Assembly (NCBI RefSeq): GCF_963924675.1
Contig: NC_089230.1
Location: 2,109,001-2,173,000, forward strand
Direction of reading: 5' to 3'
From: Phocoena phocoena
Taxonomy: Eukaryota; Chordata; Mammalia; Artiodactyla; Phocoenidae
Length of the DNA: 64,000 nt
This document shows, one piece after another, positions 22,801-33,934 of the stretch. The notes under the pieces were generated by a model. It saw only the letters and a program-made list of their open reading frames with translations, was not told the DNA's origin and did no database searches. Made by a program: the position numbers and the translations under genes. The stretch's first letter is position 1. Each line of letters starts with the position of its first letter.

Positions 22801-23069
22801 CTTTATTATTTTTTTAGTTTAATTTGTATTTATATTGGAGTATACTTGATTTACAATGTTGTGTTAGTTTCAGGTGTACAGTAAAGTGATTCAGTTATAC
22901 ATATACATATATCCATTCTTTTTCACATTCTTTTCCCATATAGGTTATTACAGAATATTAAGTAGGGTTCCCTGTGCTATACAGTAGGTCCTTGTTGATT
23001 ATCTATTTTATGTGTATCAGTGTGTATGTGTTAGTCCTAAACTCCTAATTTATCCCTCCCTCACTCTCA
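22801..23069 (-). mobile_element. 5'-truncated L1 3' end
   Basis: Reverse complement of the cetartiodactyl L1 3' UTR. Landmarks are 'ttggagtatacttgatttac', 'gtgttagtttcaggtgtaca', 'aagtgattcagttatacata', 'tgtgctatacagtaggtcct' and 'ctcctaatttatccctccc'. The T-rich stretch at 22805 is the tail end. Confidence 0.88.
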
Positions 23070-23249
23070 CTTTTAAATAACAGTATTTAATTTATTTTTA
23101 AATCGAACGTAGCATTAAAGGAAAGTTTGTAATTCGTGTGATTATCACAAGAGAGGCATAAGAAAGGGCTTTAGCACCTTGTTCTGCTTTCTTTCCCCCC
23201 AACCAGGAGGTGGGCATTCAGAGCAGAATGTAATTTGACATGGTTTCTG

Positions 23250-23423
23250 GGGATTTCCCTGTTGGTCCAGTGGTTAGGACTCCTCGATTTCACTGCCAAG
23301 GGCTCGGGCTCAATCCCTGATCAAGGAACTAAGATCCCACAAACCTCGAGGCATGGCCAATAACATTAATTAATTAATTAATTTAATTAAACCTACTCTT
23401 TAAAAAAAAAAAGAAAGCAAGAA
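23250..23423 (+). mobile_element. tRNA-derived SINE, 'gtccagtgg' head form
   Basis: The head 'ttccctgttggtccagtggt' and B-box-like 'gggctcaatccctgatca' are followed by 'aactaagatcccacaaacct' and 'aggcatggcc'. The tail is (TTAA)n, then A-rich. Flanks 'atggt[t/c]tctg' at 23240-23249 and 23424-23433 fit a 10-bp target duplication with one mismatch. It is older than the short CHR copies. Confidence 0.85.
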
Positions 23424-23433
23424 ATGGTCTCTG

Positions 23434-24442
23434 AGTTTGTCTTTGTCTTTGACCCAAATGTCTACTCATGGTTGTTCTGCTCTTAATGCTTACACAGTAG
23501 ATGTTCAATAGCTTTAGGAATAAATGAACGCACGCACGCACCCCAGAGGGGAACAGAGGAGAAATCTCAGCAAACACCCTGTGGGGCTCAGGGCGTGATG
23601 GCGTGGCTTTAACAAGTCAATAACAGACTGGCTTTGACTCCAAGACCAGATACAGTCAACCCTACTCTAGGGAAGATGTAGTAATTGTCACAGCAACTGG
23701 GAAAAGACAGGGAATGGTCTGACAGCTTGATGAAGGATGACGTGAGTTTGGACCAGGGTTGTCCAACACATCACAGCTAACGGTAGTGGTGGTCAAAAGC
23801 TTATTTTTACACTAGCTGTTTAAAAATTCAGAACAAAATAAATTTTGAATTTCTGGTGGGTGGGACATTTTTCCTAAATTGAATCTTACATTTCGATTGT
23901 GATTGTTGAGTATCATGGAGGAAGAAATATGGGTTCTGCCTGAAATCTTACAAGTCCAGGACCGAGTAAAACAGAATAATGAATTCCTATGCAACGAGCA
24001 AGGAATATTTATCAGTGGGCTGGCTTCTAAATGCAAATCTAGGATGAGCACATGTGAGAGGTATTAAAAACAAAACTGGGATGGAAATGAATCTGTAGAG
24101 AAAAAGGAACAGACCCCAAATGTGGAGAATCCACGATTCCCTCACTTCCTGGTCCCAAGCAGGGCGGATATAACGACCTAGGTTTTTTGGAAGTTTCTCT
24201 CTAATGGGGATTAATCAAGGCCGAGGGGAAAAGAAAAGTTATGGTTCCAAGAATGATTTGATTACCAAACGATGTTTACATGAAATGTTAAACACTTGAA
24301 AATAAAAGCTTACCGCTTTCTGATCGGACCTGGGGCAATCACTGCTCCCTGGAGAGACAGTTGGGGGTGTCAGTGCTCATAAGGGGGACCCAGAAGTGGA
24401 TATAACAGAACCTCGAGTTATTATATTATATAACGTTATTTT
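23434..24442. other. unique sequence, no gene recognised
   Basis: A/T-rich single-copy text without a recognised repeat or gene. Confidence 0.45.
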
Positions 24443-24545
24443 TAACAGCTGCCACTTACTGAATATCTACAATGGGTTATGCTTTTTTCCATACATTGGT
24501 TCATTTCGTTCTCAGAAAAACCTTGCAAAATAGCTTAATAGTTTG
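24443..24545 (-). repeat. MIR SINE relic
   Basis: 'aacagctgccacttactgaa', 'tatctacaatgggttatgct', 'catacattggttcatttcgt' and 'tctcagaaaaaccttgcaaa' match the reverse-complement MIR 3' half (acatttattgagc, taactcatttaatcctcacaac). Confidence 0.6.
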
Positions 24546-25231
24546 TGTTTACGTAAATTAATTAATTTTTTTGCCAGATAATACATGCACATATACAAAA
24601 TTCAAAAGATACAAAGGACACAGGCATGACGAAAAGCACGCCTGCTGATACCCCGTGTGCCCGTCCTAGTACTTTCGGCGAAAGCAGCGGAAGTAATGTT
24701 TTATTGCACTTCCTTCCACATATATTTCGTGTATATTGTGTGTAAACAAGAAAATGTGCAAATTCCCCTGCAGCTGATTTTTTACTTCACAGCACACCTT
24801 TCATTTCCACACGATGACACTGAAGGCTTCGGAGCTATTAGCTGGTCCGTAGAAGCACAAACAACACCCCATTCCGTTCAGTGGTTGCACAGAATCCCCC
24901 CGTCCGTCCTCAAGGACACTGTGACTGTTCAGTCCTTTGCAGGTAAAAAACCACACCTCAGTGAATAAGCTAGCGTGTGAGTCCTTTCACACACGTGGGG
25001 TTGTCTGGGACACCCGGCTTCTCAAGGTGCGGCCCCTGCAGGTCTGAGACCGCCCCTGCCCAGAGGCTTGCACGGGGCCTCCTTTTCCAGCTCCCCTCCT
25101 GAGTGAGGCCAGATTCCTCTGCACTGCGCAAGCATATGTGGGATCCGGACACCTTCTCTCAGGCCAGATGTTGAAGAAACCTGAGCAAGTGTAGAATTTT
25201 CATTTCACTAAGTTTTAAAAATAGTTTTTGA
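24546..25231 (-). mobile_element. old L1 (L1M-like) fragment, part 1
   Basis: 'aataatacatgcacatatac' and 'aaaattcaaaagatacaaa' resemble the reverse complement of an old L1 3' region that resumes after the SINE at 25232. The middle part (about 24850-25200) is too diverged to assign confidently. Confidence 0.4.
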
Positions 25232-25436
25232 AGGGCTTCCCTGGTGGCGCAGTGGTTGAGAGTCCGCCTGCCGATGCAGGGGACACGGGTTCGTGCCCCG
25301 GTCCGGGAAGATCCCACATGCCGCGGAGCGGCCGGGCCGTGAGCCGTGGCCGCTGAGCCTGCGCGCCCGGAGCCTGTGCTCCGCCACGGGAGAGGCCACG
25401 ACAGTGAGAGGCCCGCGTACCACAAAAAAAAAAAAA
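25232..25436 (+). mobile_element. CHR-type tRNA-derived SINE (cetacean)
   Basis: Complete short CHR copy with a long uninterrupted A tail. A perfect 15-bp target duplication, aaaaatagtttttga, flanks it at 25217-25231 and 25437-25451. The clean tail and perfect duplication suggest a young insertion. Confidence 0.96.
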
Positions 25437-25451
25437 AAAAATAGTTTTTGA

Positions 25452-26075
25452 TAATTTTTAAAAATGTTTTTCACTAATTTAAAAAAATTTTTATAAAAAT
25501 GTGCCACTTGTGTTATCCTGCTGTGGGCTTCTATTGTTATTTTATAGTACAATAGGTATCTTTTAGATGTCTCGGTTTAATTTTTTTTCTTTTTTTCTTA
25601 CTAAAATTTTAATATGTGGATCCTCTGTAATCTTTAGAGTGTAAGGTGGTCCTGAAAACAAAAAGGTTGAGAATTGCTGCTGTAATTTGTTATTGTAGAA
25701 GTGAAATTGGTAGGTAAAACATATGTGCTTCTCTATTTTGACAGGTACTGCCAGATTTCCCCTGGTGTAAGCTGCTCCCCGTGATGGAGAAGGAGCCTGT
25801 TTCCTCTCAGCCTGACCAGCAGCCCTTACTGAGCTGCTCGGTCTTTGTCTACCTGAGAGCTGAAAATGCTTCCTCGCTGGAGTTTAATTTTGCATCAGCT
25901 TGAGAGTAACTTTATACAGTTGAGAACCAAAGGTATTCTCTTTTCGGGTAAACTATCTGTTCATGTTCTTTGCCCATTTTACTGCTGAATTATTTGTTCT
26001 TATTGCTTTGTTAGTGTTCTTTATATGTTAAGGACATCAGCCTTTTGTCTGGATATATGCTGCACTTTCCTCCCT
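25452..26075 (-). mobile_element. old L1 (L1M-like) fragment, part 2
   Basis: 'gtagaagtgaaattggtagg', 'gacaggtactgccagatttc', 'ctgttcatgttctttgccca' and 'tatgttaaggacatcagcc' are reverse-complement landmarks of an old L1 3' end. It is heavily decayed, with no open frame. Confidence 0.65.
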
Positions 26076-27444
26076 TATTGGATCTATTTCTGGACTCCTT
26101 ATTCTATTCCAATTGTTTGGGAAAACTGGGCAAGGAAGAATTTTCTAGCTGCTGGAGTCGTTGATTGACCTGGCTGCCTTGCTAAGACACGGGCACCCCT
26201 ACGGGCACACTCAGTGGAGTAGGTGTACAGAGGCTGAAGCGTTGGAGAAAAGTCCTAGCTTTCTAAAGGTTGAACTAGAGGAAATCTACGGCTCCTTCAA
26301 ATGTCATAAAAGCGTCTCAGAGGGCACCCCCAACTTTCAAAGCAGCTCACACGTCAGAGGGCTTGGGATGCCATCGTCGGTTTGTAACAAATCCTGTATA
26401 GAGAGGGTTTATTGTATGCTTTTAACAAAGAGCAACAAGCCCTGGGTTGAGCGAGTCCAACCGCAAGTAGCCACGGGGGTTTGTCCGAAAACAAAGGATA
26501 GAGCGTGGAATGTGGGATGAACTTGAGAGGCTTGTGCTGCCCATGTGAAAACCGGAACCGGAAAGGTCAAGGAACCTGCCTAAGGCTGCCCAGACATAGG
26601 TCAGAGCCCAGGTCTCACCCTGACACTTTCCGCCATCCCGTGCCTCCAGCTCACTGGTCGGTGACGTCAGAAACGCTACTGAACATTCACTCAGCAGATG
26701 CGTTTATGCTTCTACCATTTAAATGGTTCTTCACGGTTTCTTATTTCCACCGCAGGTCACTTTAGGCGTTACTGCCTTGTCACGAGGGCCGGATGACACC
26801 TGCATTTCCTAACAGAGGTTGTGCGTTTGCCAACACGTTCACAGAAGATGCCGCAGAGGGTCCCCGCTGGTAATTCCAGGTCATTCATCAACCATGTGTG
26901 GTGTTTTATTTTTCTTCACCTTTTAACTTCTCTAGTATGAGGACGAGTCTTCTGGTGAATTGCAGTCCTGTTGGCCTGACACTGCGATGCAGTTTTGCAC
27001 ATGTGTGAGAACTTGTGTAACTGAAAATACACCCTAGAGACAGCATCAACTGGACATTCCTGCTGCCAGGGTTGGAATGGTCCCACAATCCCTGGACCTT
27101 CCACCATCCGATAACTCGGATTGTTTGCGGCAGGAAGTGACTTAGTTGTTTTCTGGATCTTTCTGTGCTCTTTTTTTTTTTAAGATTAAAAAGGGCCACC
27201 ATCAAAATTTACAGAATGGGTGTTAGCATCCTGCAAAACTTCTAAGGCCAGCCGTGGAGCCCACTTTGAGAAGAGCTCTCCCACCCTTGCTCTTAATGGC
27301 TCAGAGGTTAATCCCTCGTGAAAAAGCCCGGACACGGGGGAGTTGAGCCAAAACGTGATTCAGGAACGTTAGACGCCGCGTTTGAAGACGTTTTAAAAAC
27401 ATCTTAACCATTTACGATGCTTACGTTTCTTTTCATTTTCACAC
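26076..27444. other. mostly unique sequence
   Basis: A forward 119-codon frame at 26161-26520 has no recognised family. A MIR relic at 26535-26655 is listed separately. No gene is seen. Confidence 0.45.
26535..26655 (-). repeat. MIR SINE relic
   Basis: 'catgtgaaaaccggaaccgg', 'ggaacctgcctaaggctgcc', 'cagacataggtcagagccca' and 'ggtctcaccctgacac' follow the reverse-complement MIR core (gatgaggaaactgagg, aagtaacttgcccaaggtca, cagagccagg, and so on). Confidence 0.62.
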
Positions 27445-27461
27445 ATAAAAGAAATATATGA

Positions 27462-27868
27462 AAGACAAATACCATATGCTAACACATATATATGGAATTT
27501 AAGGAAAAAAATGTCATGAAGAACCTAGGGGTAAGACAGGAATAAAGACACAGACCTACTAGAGAATGGACTTGAGGATATGGGGAGGTGGAAGGGTGAG
27601 CTGTGACAGGGCGAGAGAGAGGCATGGACATATATACACTACCAAACATAAGGTAGATAGCTAGTGGGAAGCAGTCGCATAGCACAGGGAGATCAGCTCG
27701 GTGCTTTGTGACCACCTAGAAGGGTGGGACGGGGAGGGTGGGAGGGAGGGAGACTCAAGAGGGAAGAGATATGGGAACACATGTATATGTATAACTGATT
27801 CACTTTGTTATAAAGCAGAAACTAACACACCATTGTAAAGCAATTATACCCCAATAAAGATGTTAAAA
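27462..27868 (+). mobile_element. young 5'-truncated L1 insertion with perfect target duplication
   Basis: It begins at the ORF2 end ('aagacaaataccatatgc') and runs through the cetartiodactyl L1 3' UTR. Landmarks are 'cgcatagcacagggagatca', 'aactgattcactttgttata' and 'attataccccaataaagatg'. A perfect 17-bp duplication, ataaaagaaatatatga, flanks it at 27445-27461 and 27869-27885. The UTR differs in detail from the L1 at 13455-13889, so a different subfamily is likely. Confidence 0.93.
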
Positions 27869-27885
27869 ATAAAAGAAATATATGA

Positions 27886-28403
27886 TAGTAAATATCTATG
27901 ACTAAAATAACTCAACACATGTACAATTCTGAGTGATAAGAATTCATTGTGTAATAGTTTAGTTGGCGGCACTTTTTCCTTTCTTGTGGAGCAAAATAGT
28001 AGTGGTGATTATTTTAACTGATGGTGTCCCATATGCAGTGGAGTGTGTCCAGCACACATATACCCAAGAATTTTGCCAATTTGGATTTTTGCTTACTTGT
28101 TAGTTTGGTAGTTCACTTATTCATACACGTTTTTATTCAGCCCCTGGGGAGGGCTGGGAAGTGGCAGCTGCCAGGGGCACACAGACATCCCGTGAGATGG
28201 AGGTCGCAGAGAGCCAGCACCATCCATCCAGGTGACATCCAAGGAAAAAAGCCAAGTCCCAGGAAAGTGCAAGGAGCTTTGAGGCAGGGGTTTGGTAGAA
28301 GGAGTTTGATGGAGGGCAGTGGGCTTGAAGGAGTCAGTTCTTCGTGATAAGGACACGGAACCTCCTAGTTTTCTCTTGGATCCAGAGAGTTTCTTCCTCT
28401 GGG
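27886..28403. other. unique sequence, no gene recognised
   Basis: Frames of 108 (forward) and 125 (reverse) codons overlap in opposite directions. Neither shows a domain. Confidence 0.45.
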
Positions 28404-28589
28404 TAGGGTTTCCAGATAAAATATAAGACACCCAACTAAATGTGGATTTCAGATGGACAATACGTAAGTATGCACCAAATATTGCAAAGGACATATTTAT
28501 ACTAAACGTATCAATATTTGTTGTTTACCTGAAATTCATATTTAGCTGGGCATCCTGTATTTTTCATTTACTAGAGCTGGAGACCCTAC
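28404..28589. mobile_element. palindromic MITE-like element
   Basis: The left arm (28404-28463, 'tagggtttccagataaaa', 'acacccaactaaatg', 'gatttcagatggacaa') is an imperfect reverse complement of the right arm (28511-28589, 'ttgtttacctgaaattca', 'tttagctgggcatcctgtat', 'ctggagaccctacc'). The centre is also partly self-complementary. Such an element can fold into a long hairpin, and the form fits an ancient non-autonomous DNA transposon. I recognise the type from mammalian genomes but not the library name. Confidence 0.65.
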
Positions 28590-28699
28590 CTCTCATTTCA
28601 CATTTATTCTACGAGTGGGAAATTTAGGCACTAGAAAAATCGAGAACGGCCGGGGGATGGATATTTACTTCAGATGATCCACTATATTGGGTAGGGTTA

Positions 28700-28815
28700 T
28701 ATTTAACTCCTGTGAGCTTTGATTTTTCAATAAATGAAAAATGGAGGCACAAAAATACCTGCCTCTAAGAAGCTCCTAAACCCATCGTGAGGATGAATAG
28801 AAACAAAACCGGTGG
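28700..28815 (+). repeat. MIR SINE relic
   Basis: 'gtgagctttgatttttcaat', 'aaatgaaaaatggaggcac', 'aaatacctgcctctaagaag' and 'tcgtgaggatgaatag' follow the MIR core (cctcagtttcctcatctgtaaaatgg, tacctacctca, gtgaggattaaatgag). Confidence 0.55.
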
Positions 28816-31170
28816 TAGTTCTCTGAGCTCTCGGGGAAATTGCATCCCATAATCAAAGGCATTGATTATAGTAATCCCTGCAGAAGCCCGCCTCCCTGAA
28901 GTGTTTGCCAGCATCTACAACTGCGTGCTGCAGCCTCGACCAGCCCTCTCTCCCGGCGCTGTTCTCCAGGGCCTCCAGCGAGGGCAATGATGCCCTAAAC
29001 TTCCACCCTGGGGACCAGAGTTCAGGCTCTGTTTCTGTTTTGCTTCCCCTCTGGGGCCAGAACTGCCTCTGACTCCAGCTTTCTCTTTCTCCACACCACT
29101 GTGTATTTAATACATTAATACATTTAAGGAAATTCTTGAACAAGCTGGGGAAAGATGTTACATCAACAGATTTAATGTCACCCTTACGTTGCCCATCCAC
29201 GTGCATTCAGAAATGTTCTGTACTTCTCTGGCCATTGTAACCAACGAACTGTCTCACGTCTGTGTCTTTATTTTTGGACTCAGGACGAGAACTGAATATT
29301 TTGATGGACAAGTATTTGGGTTCCTTGTTATGACTGATTCCCTCAAGGAAAGGAATCTGTAGGGCTTGGTTGTTTGAAGTTCAGCGATTTAGCTTCCTTC
29401 TTCTCAGTTCTGTCTTATTCTCAGTGCCTTAATTTAATCAAAGGTGGCAAGCAATGGCGGTTTCTGGTTCTCAAAGCTCAGGAAATGTATTTCATTTCCT
29501 TTGGATGTAGATCAGTCTTATCAAAACAAGTGATGGCTTTTTATGATCACTAGCCAAACTCCACAGCAAAATCTTAAACAAATAACAACCCAGTACATTA
29601 AGGATCACGTGACCCACTTTTTAAAGAAGGAATTGTGGTTAAGATTTTTTTAAAAGCAACTGGAACTTTTATGGGTTTTTATGCAAAACAGTAGTTAAAT
29701 CACCATTTCCCCTATCAGCTATTTCTTGAGGACCTTTATATGACAATAATGAAATAGGTGACCAAACTTCTCAAACAGGAGGTCAGTTCATATGTGGACT
29801 TTGAACGGCAAAGTTGTAAAACGCCTTGGAGATGATCACTGGTAAAGGCTACATTATTAAAGCAGTTTCTCCTGGGATTGGTATTTAGTAAGTCAACTAA
29901 AAATTAATGATCACCACTCCTAGAACCCTTTGTAAAATTATTCGTCCTTTTTTATAAATAGATTTAAATAGTCTCATTTGCATGCCCCACCACAGAATTT
30001 TTTTTTAGGAATGTATGTCCCTTGGTTATACTTGAATTTCATCACTACCTTTCATAGAAACAAAGGTCTTGTTTAAACATTTTTTTCATTGTTAACAGCA
30101 AACTCTATTTCATGTGTTCTAAAAGTTGCTGCTATGTTTTTGTCATTGTGAAAAATTAACCCAGAATTCCAGGAAAACAACAAAAAGGAGAGGCCCTTTC
30201 CTGCATGTGCACGGTCGACCTCACTGCAGAAGGGTCTGGTTCTGCACTTACGAGCTCCCCAAGTGTCCCTCTTCTTTTTGTAATTCAAATGATATTTTGG
30301 ATGCAAAGTGGTACCTTACAGTAGAAGCCTGTATAGGATACTTTTGAAGGGCAAATACTCTCTTTTTAACGTGGATTTAATAGTCACCTCCCAATTCACC
30401 TGGGCCCTGCCCTTCCATGTACATTCCCTGTGCTCTCTCGAAAAGGAGGCATCCCTGTGTTGGACTTTTTCTCCTGCGCTTTCATCGTCAAATGCTACCA
30501 CAGGGCAACTGTGTCTTTAACGTGTGATGTTCCAGGAATATACTGTCCAAACCCAAAACTCAAGACTTGTGTTCAAGGATTGGTCTGAAAACAAACCAAG
30601 TATTTTAAATCCAGAAGAGCTGGCATGTACATCTCCACAGATATAGCAATAGCTGTTGTTCCCTTTGGTAAAACATCAAGACCGTTGCAAAGTGGTTGCT
30701 GTCTCAATGCAATGGGAATTTCACACCTGAGACTGAGTCAGCCTGACTGCCCCACCGAATTTATGCCCATCTTCTGTGGTTTCTGGAGCAGAATATAAGG
30801 TTCTTATTGCCCAAGCGTAGACGGACGTGGCTTGTGGATAGAGACACTTCTGCAGCCCGTCTATTTTATTCTCTTGCTCAGTAGCCTGTTTCCTGCTGTG
30901 GCTCCTTGTTTTGCATCTGGGCTCCTTGTCCTGCTCCAACCGTCACCTCTGGGAAAGGGAGGGGTGTGTTTGCTGACTGGTCCATGAGGCTGCAGCTGAC
31001 AGAGGACTGATGGTCCATCCCAACACAAGCACGGGGTCCGAATCGTTTTCTAAGATGGGAAGAGTGCCCGGCATTCTTACCTGATTCTCTCTCCAAGGTC
31101 AAACTGATTCTCCTTATCTTTAAGGTAAATAACCAAGACACGACAGATAAACAACGTGCTCCATAAATCC
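28816..31170. other. single-copy, A/T-rich region with no gene recognised
   Basis: About 2.3 kb without recognised repeats. Frames of at most 117 codons show no domains. The low CpG, balanced composition at about 29500-30060 could be conserved non-coding DNA, but conservation cannot be seen from one sequence. Confidence 0.45.
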
Positions 31171-31183
31171 AGACTCATGGCTG

Positions 31184-31295
31184 CGGTGGTGGGATGAACT
31201 GGGAGATTGGAATTGACATATATACACTAATATGTATAACACAGATAACTAATAAGAGCCTGCTGTATAGCACAGGGAACTCCAAAAAAAAAAAA
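31184..31295 (+). mobile_element. very short 5'-truncated L1 3' end
   Basis: About 110 bases of L1 3' UTR ('gggagattggaattgacat', 'acactaatatgtataacaca', 'ctgctgtatagcacagggaa') with an A tail. Flanks agactcatggctg (31171-31183) and agactcattgctg (31296-31308) are a 13-bp target duplication with one mismatch. An extreme 5' truncation. Confidence 0.88.
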
Positions 31296-31368
31296 AGACT
31301 CATTGCTGATCAATACTCTTGTTGATGCAGAATCCAAACCATCAGAAAGAAAGAGCAGGGGTATTTTT

Positions 31369-31567
31369 TTTTTTGGCGCTACGCGGGCCTCTCACTGTTG
31401 TGGCCTCTCCCGTCGCGGAGCACAGGCTCCGGACGCGCAGGCTCAGCGGCCATGGCTCACGGGCCCAGCCACTCCGCGGCATGTGGGATCCTCTCGGACC
31501 GGGGCACGAACCCATGTCCCCCGCATCGGCAGGCAGACTCTCAACCGCTGCGCCATCAGGGAAGCCC
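31369..31567 (-). mobile_element. CHR-type tRNA-derived SINE (cetacean), reverse orientation
   Basis: Reverse complement of the short CHR family, from the T-rich tail to 'gcgccatcagggaagccc'. It is flanked by a perfect 16-bp duplication, gagcaggggtattttt, at 31353-31368 and 31568-31583; the T run is shared by tail and target. Forward frames of 88-112 codons here are SINE sequence. Confidence 0.95.
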
Positions 31568-31583
31568 GAGCAGGGGTATTTTT

Positions 31584-32974
31584 AACTGCTGCCCAATGAT
31601 GGCTGATGTCACAGCAAGGAGGCCTCAGCGGCATTTTGCTGTGAAGCTTGAAGGGAGGACTGGCCAGGTTCATCTGCGTGTCTTCACAACCCAGAGCTGG
31701 CCTGACGTGCCCCTCAGTGAATATTTACCAAACTGAGTTACATTTTTGAGATTGTGATATAGTTTCCAAATCATAAAACTCTATGAGATTAAACAATTTT
31801 TAGTTTAGTATTAGAGTATTTAACGAATCCTGACTGCGTGACAATTAGTGATCTGTGTAGCATTTACGATGACTTTTTACGAAACTCCATTCTTGTTGAC
31901 GTGAAATTTCATAAGGATCCAAACCTGAGATTTCTTTTTTAACTACGTGAGCCACCATGAACGTTCAAGTCTTAAGAATCTCAGTAATTGTCTTTAATCC
32001 ACAACTCTCTTTTCACCAAAATAATTTATTTGTAAATTGAAGAAGACTGAATGACATTGGCGCTTCCGTTGTGGCCCACTAACTGCATCTCAAAAACACA
32101 GATGCCTGCTAAGGCTTCTGATGCCTTAAAATCTGGCTGTTGGCTTTAATGTTTATGTCTTCAGATGATGCTACATAGATCAGTTATAATGATATTCAGA
32201 AAGTAGGTGTGTTTGTTTTGGAAAAAAAACCAGTGATTCCAGAGCAGAATATTTATTAATTATGACTGTCACAAGCAGAAACAAAAATTATGGGTCCCCT
32301 TTAGGGTGTCTTTATTGCAGCTAAACTGAACCATGGAATTGTTTGCTCCAATTACTTTCTATGTCGCGTAGAGAGGCGACTCTAGAAAGAGGCTGGTTAT
32401 TTATGAACCAGATTCTCATCTCAGACATGTTCAGAACCTCTGACGGTGGTGATCTGAGACATTCCACGGGCCAGAGTTGGGATAAAGCTTTAGCAAAGCG
32501 GCAGGAGGACCCCTAGGAGGGGAACGTTGAGGGAAACTTCTCAGAAGTCACTGCTATGCCTCCTCTTTCCTATGGTTACAGAAAATAAGAGACTATTTTA
32601 ATAATTATAGTAATTTGTGGGAAATGTTTAAGGTAAAAGGAAATAAGTTGCCTTTCTAAAAAAAATCTCAAAGTGAATCAGGAAACTATCTACATACTAA
32701 TCATAATAGCTAACATTTAACAGAGTTTCCTCTGCCAACACTGCTCCATCTTATTAGGACAGAGAAGCCCCGTGGGCCAGAGCCCTGAGAGAAAGTGCAG
32801 GAAGGAGGCCGAGCTGGGCTGTGAGGGTGAAGATGGGGAAATGAGGGGGGCTGTGCTCTCAGCTGAGGCGAGACTTTGAGAAATTGGAGAAGTGACGTGA
32901 GCAAAAGCTTGATGGTGAGGATGACCCACCGGCCTGAAAAGAAGAGTTTTGTAGGAAGTTTGGGGCATAATCTG
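31584..32974. other. A/T-rich single-copy region, no gene recognised
   Basis: No repeat family is assigned. Open frames of 83 codons or fewer have no domains. Confidence 0.45.
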
Positions 32975-33934
32975 GAAATTCTAAAATTGATCTATCCGTT
33001 TAATGCAAAAGCCCAAAATCAAACTCCCAGCAGGGTTTTGCACAGGTCTTTACAAGCTGATTCTAAAAAACATTATGAAATATCAAAGGTCCAGGAATAG
33101 CCAACACACGTAGGGAGAGGGGACCTGACTACCAGACATCAGTGTTTATTATGAAGCTACTGAAAAGAACACAGTTGCTGATGATATAAGAATACAGACA
33201 TCGAATGGAATGAACAGACCCACACCTATAGGAGCTTAGGGTCCTCGTGTCTCGGAAGAAGAGGAGCCTGAAACAGTGATTTTTCATATGGAAAAATTAA
33301 TGGCCTCGGATCTCTACTTTATCCCACATACAAAGCAATTCCAGACAGTCTTAGTACTCATATGTCAAAAGAAAACCCTTTAAAAGTTTAGTGGAAAATA
33401 CAGGTGTATTCTTTCTTCCTATCCTGGAGTGAGGTAAGAATTCTTACATAAGACTCAAAAAGTTAACCACCACAACCAAAAAATACACTTAATTATATGA
33501 AAATTAGAAATTCTGTTCATCGTGAAGCAACATAGAGAAAGAAAACACAGACTATAAATGGGAGAAAATATTCTCTATGCACTTAAACCGAAAGAATCAG
33601 TGTCAAAAATATATAAAGAACTAAAATCAGTATGAAAATGATAAACAACCCAGACAGAGAAGAGAGAACACAAACGTCCAGTAAGGACGTTGAGAGGTTG
33701 CCGGCCTCATTAGTAATCAGAGACACTCGAATCAGTTTCTGCTCCAGTAGGTTGGAGGCGGGGTGGAGAATAGGCGAGTCAAGAATTTGCATGCATTGCA
33801 GGAGTTTCTAAAGAGCTCCAAGTTCCCAGGAGATGCAGTTCAGAGACTAAACTTTGATAAGTAGTGGCTTAAAGAATAGCTTTTAAAACAACAAAAGCAG
33901 CCATATCTGAGCCAACCATTCCTCCTTAGGGTCT
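32975..33934 (+). mobile_element. decayed L1 fragment (late ORF2)
   Basis: 'atgaaatatcaaaggtccag', 'gaatagccaacacacgtagg', 'ctgactaccagacatcagtg' and 'attatgaagctactgaaaag' mark the ORF2 region after the RT. The text at 33300-33740 continues in L1 order toward the C-terminus ('agtaatcagagacactcgaa'). Many stops and frameshifts are present. It probably continues past the microsatellite to about 35150. Confidence 0.75.
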
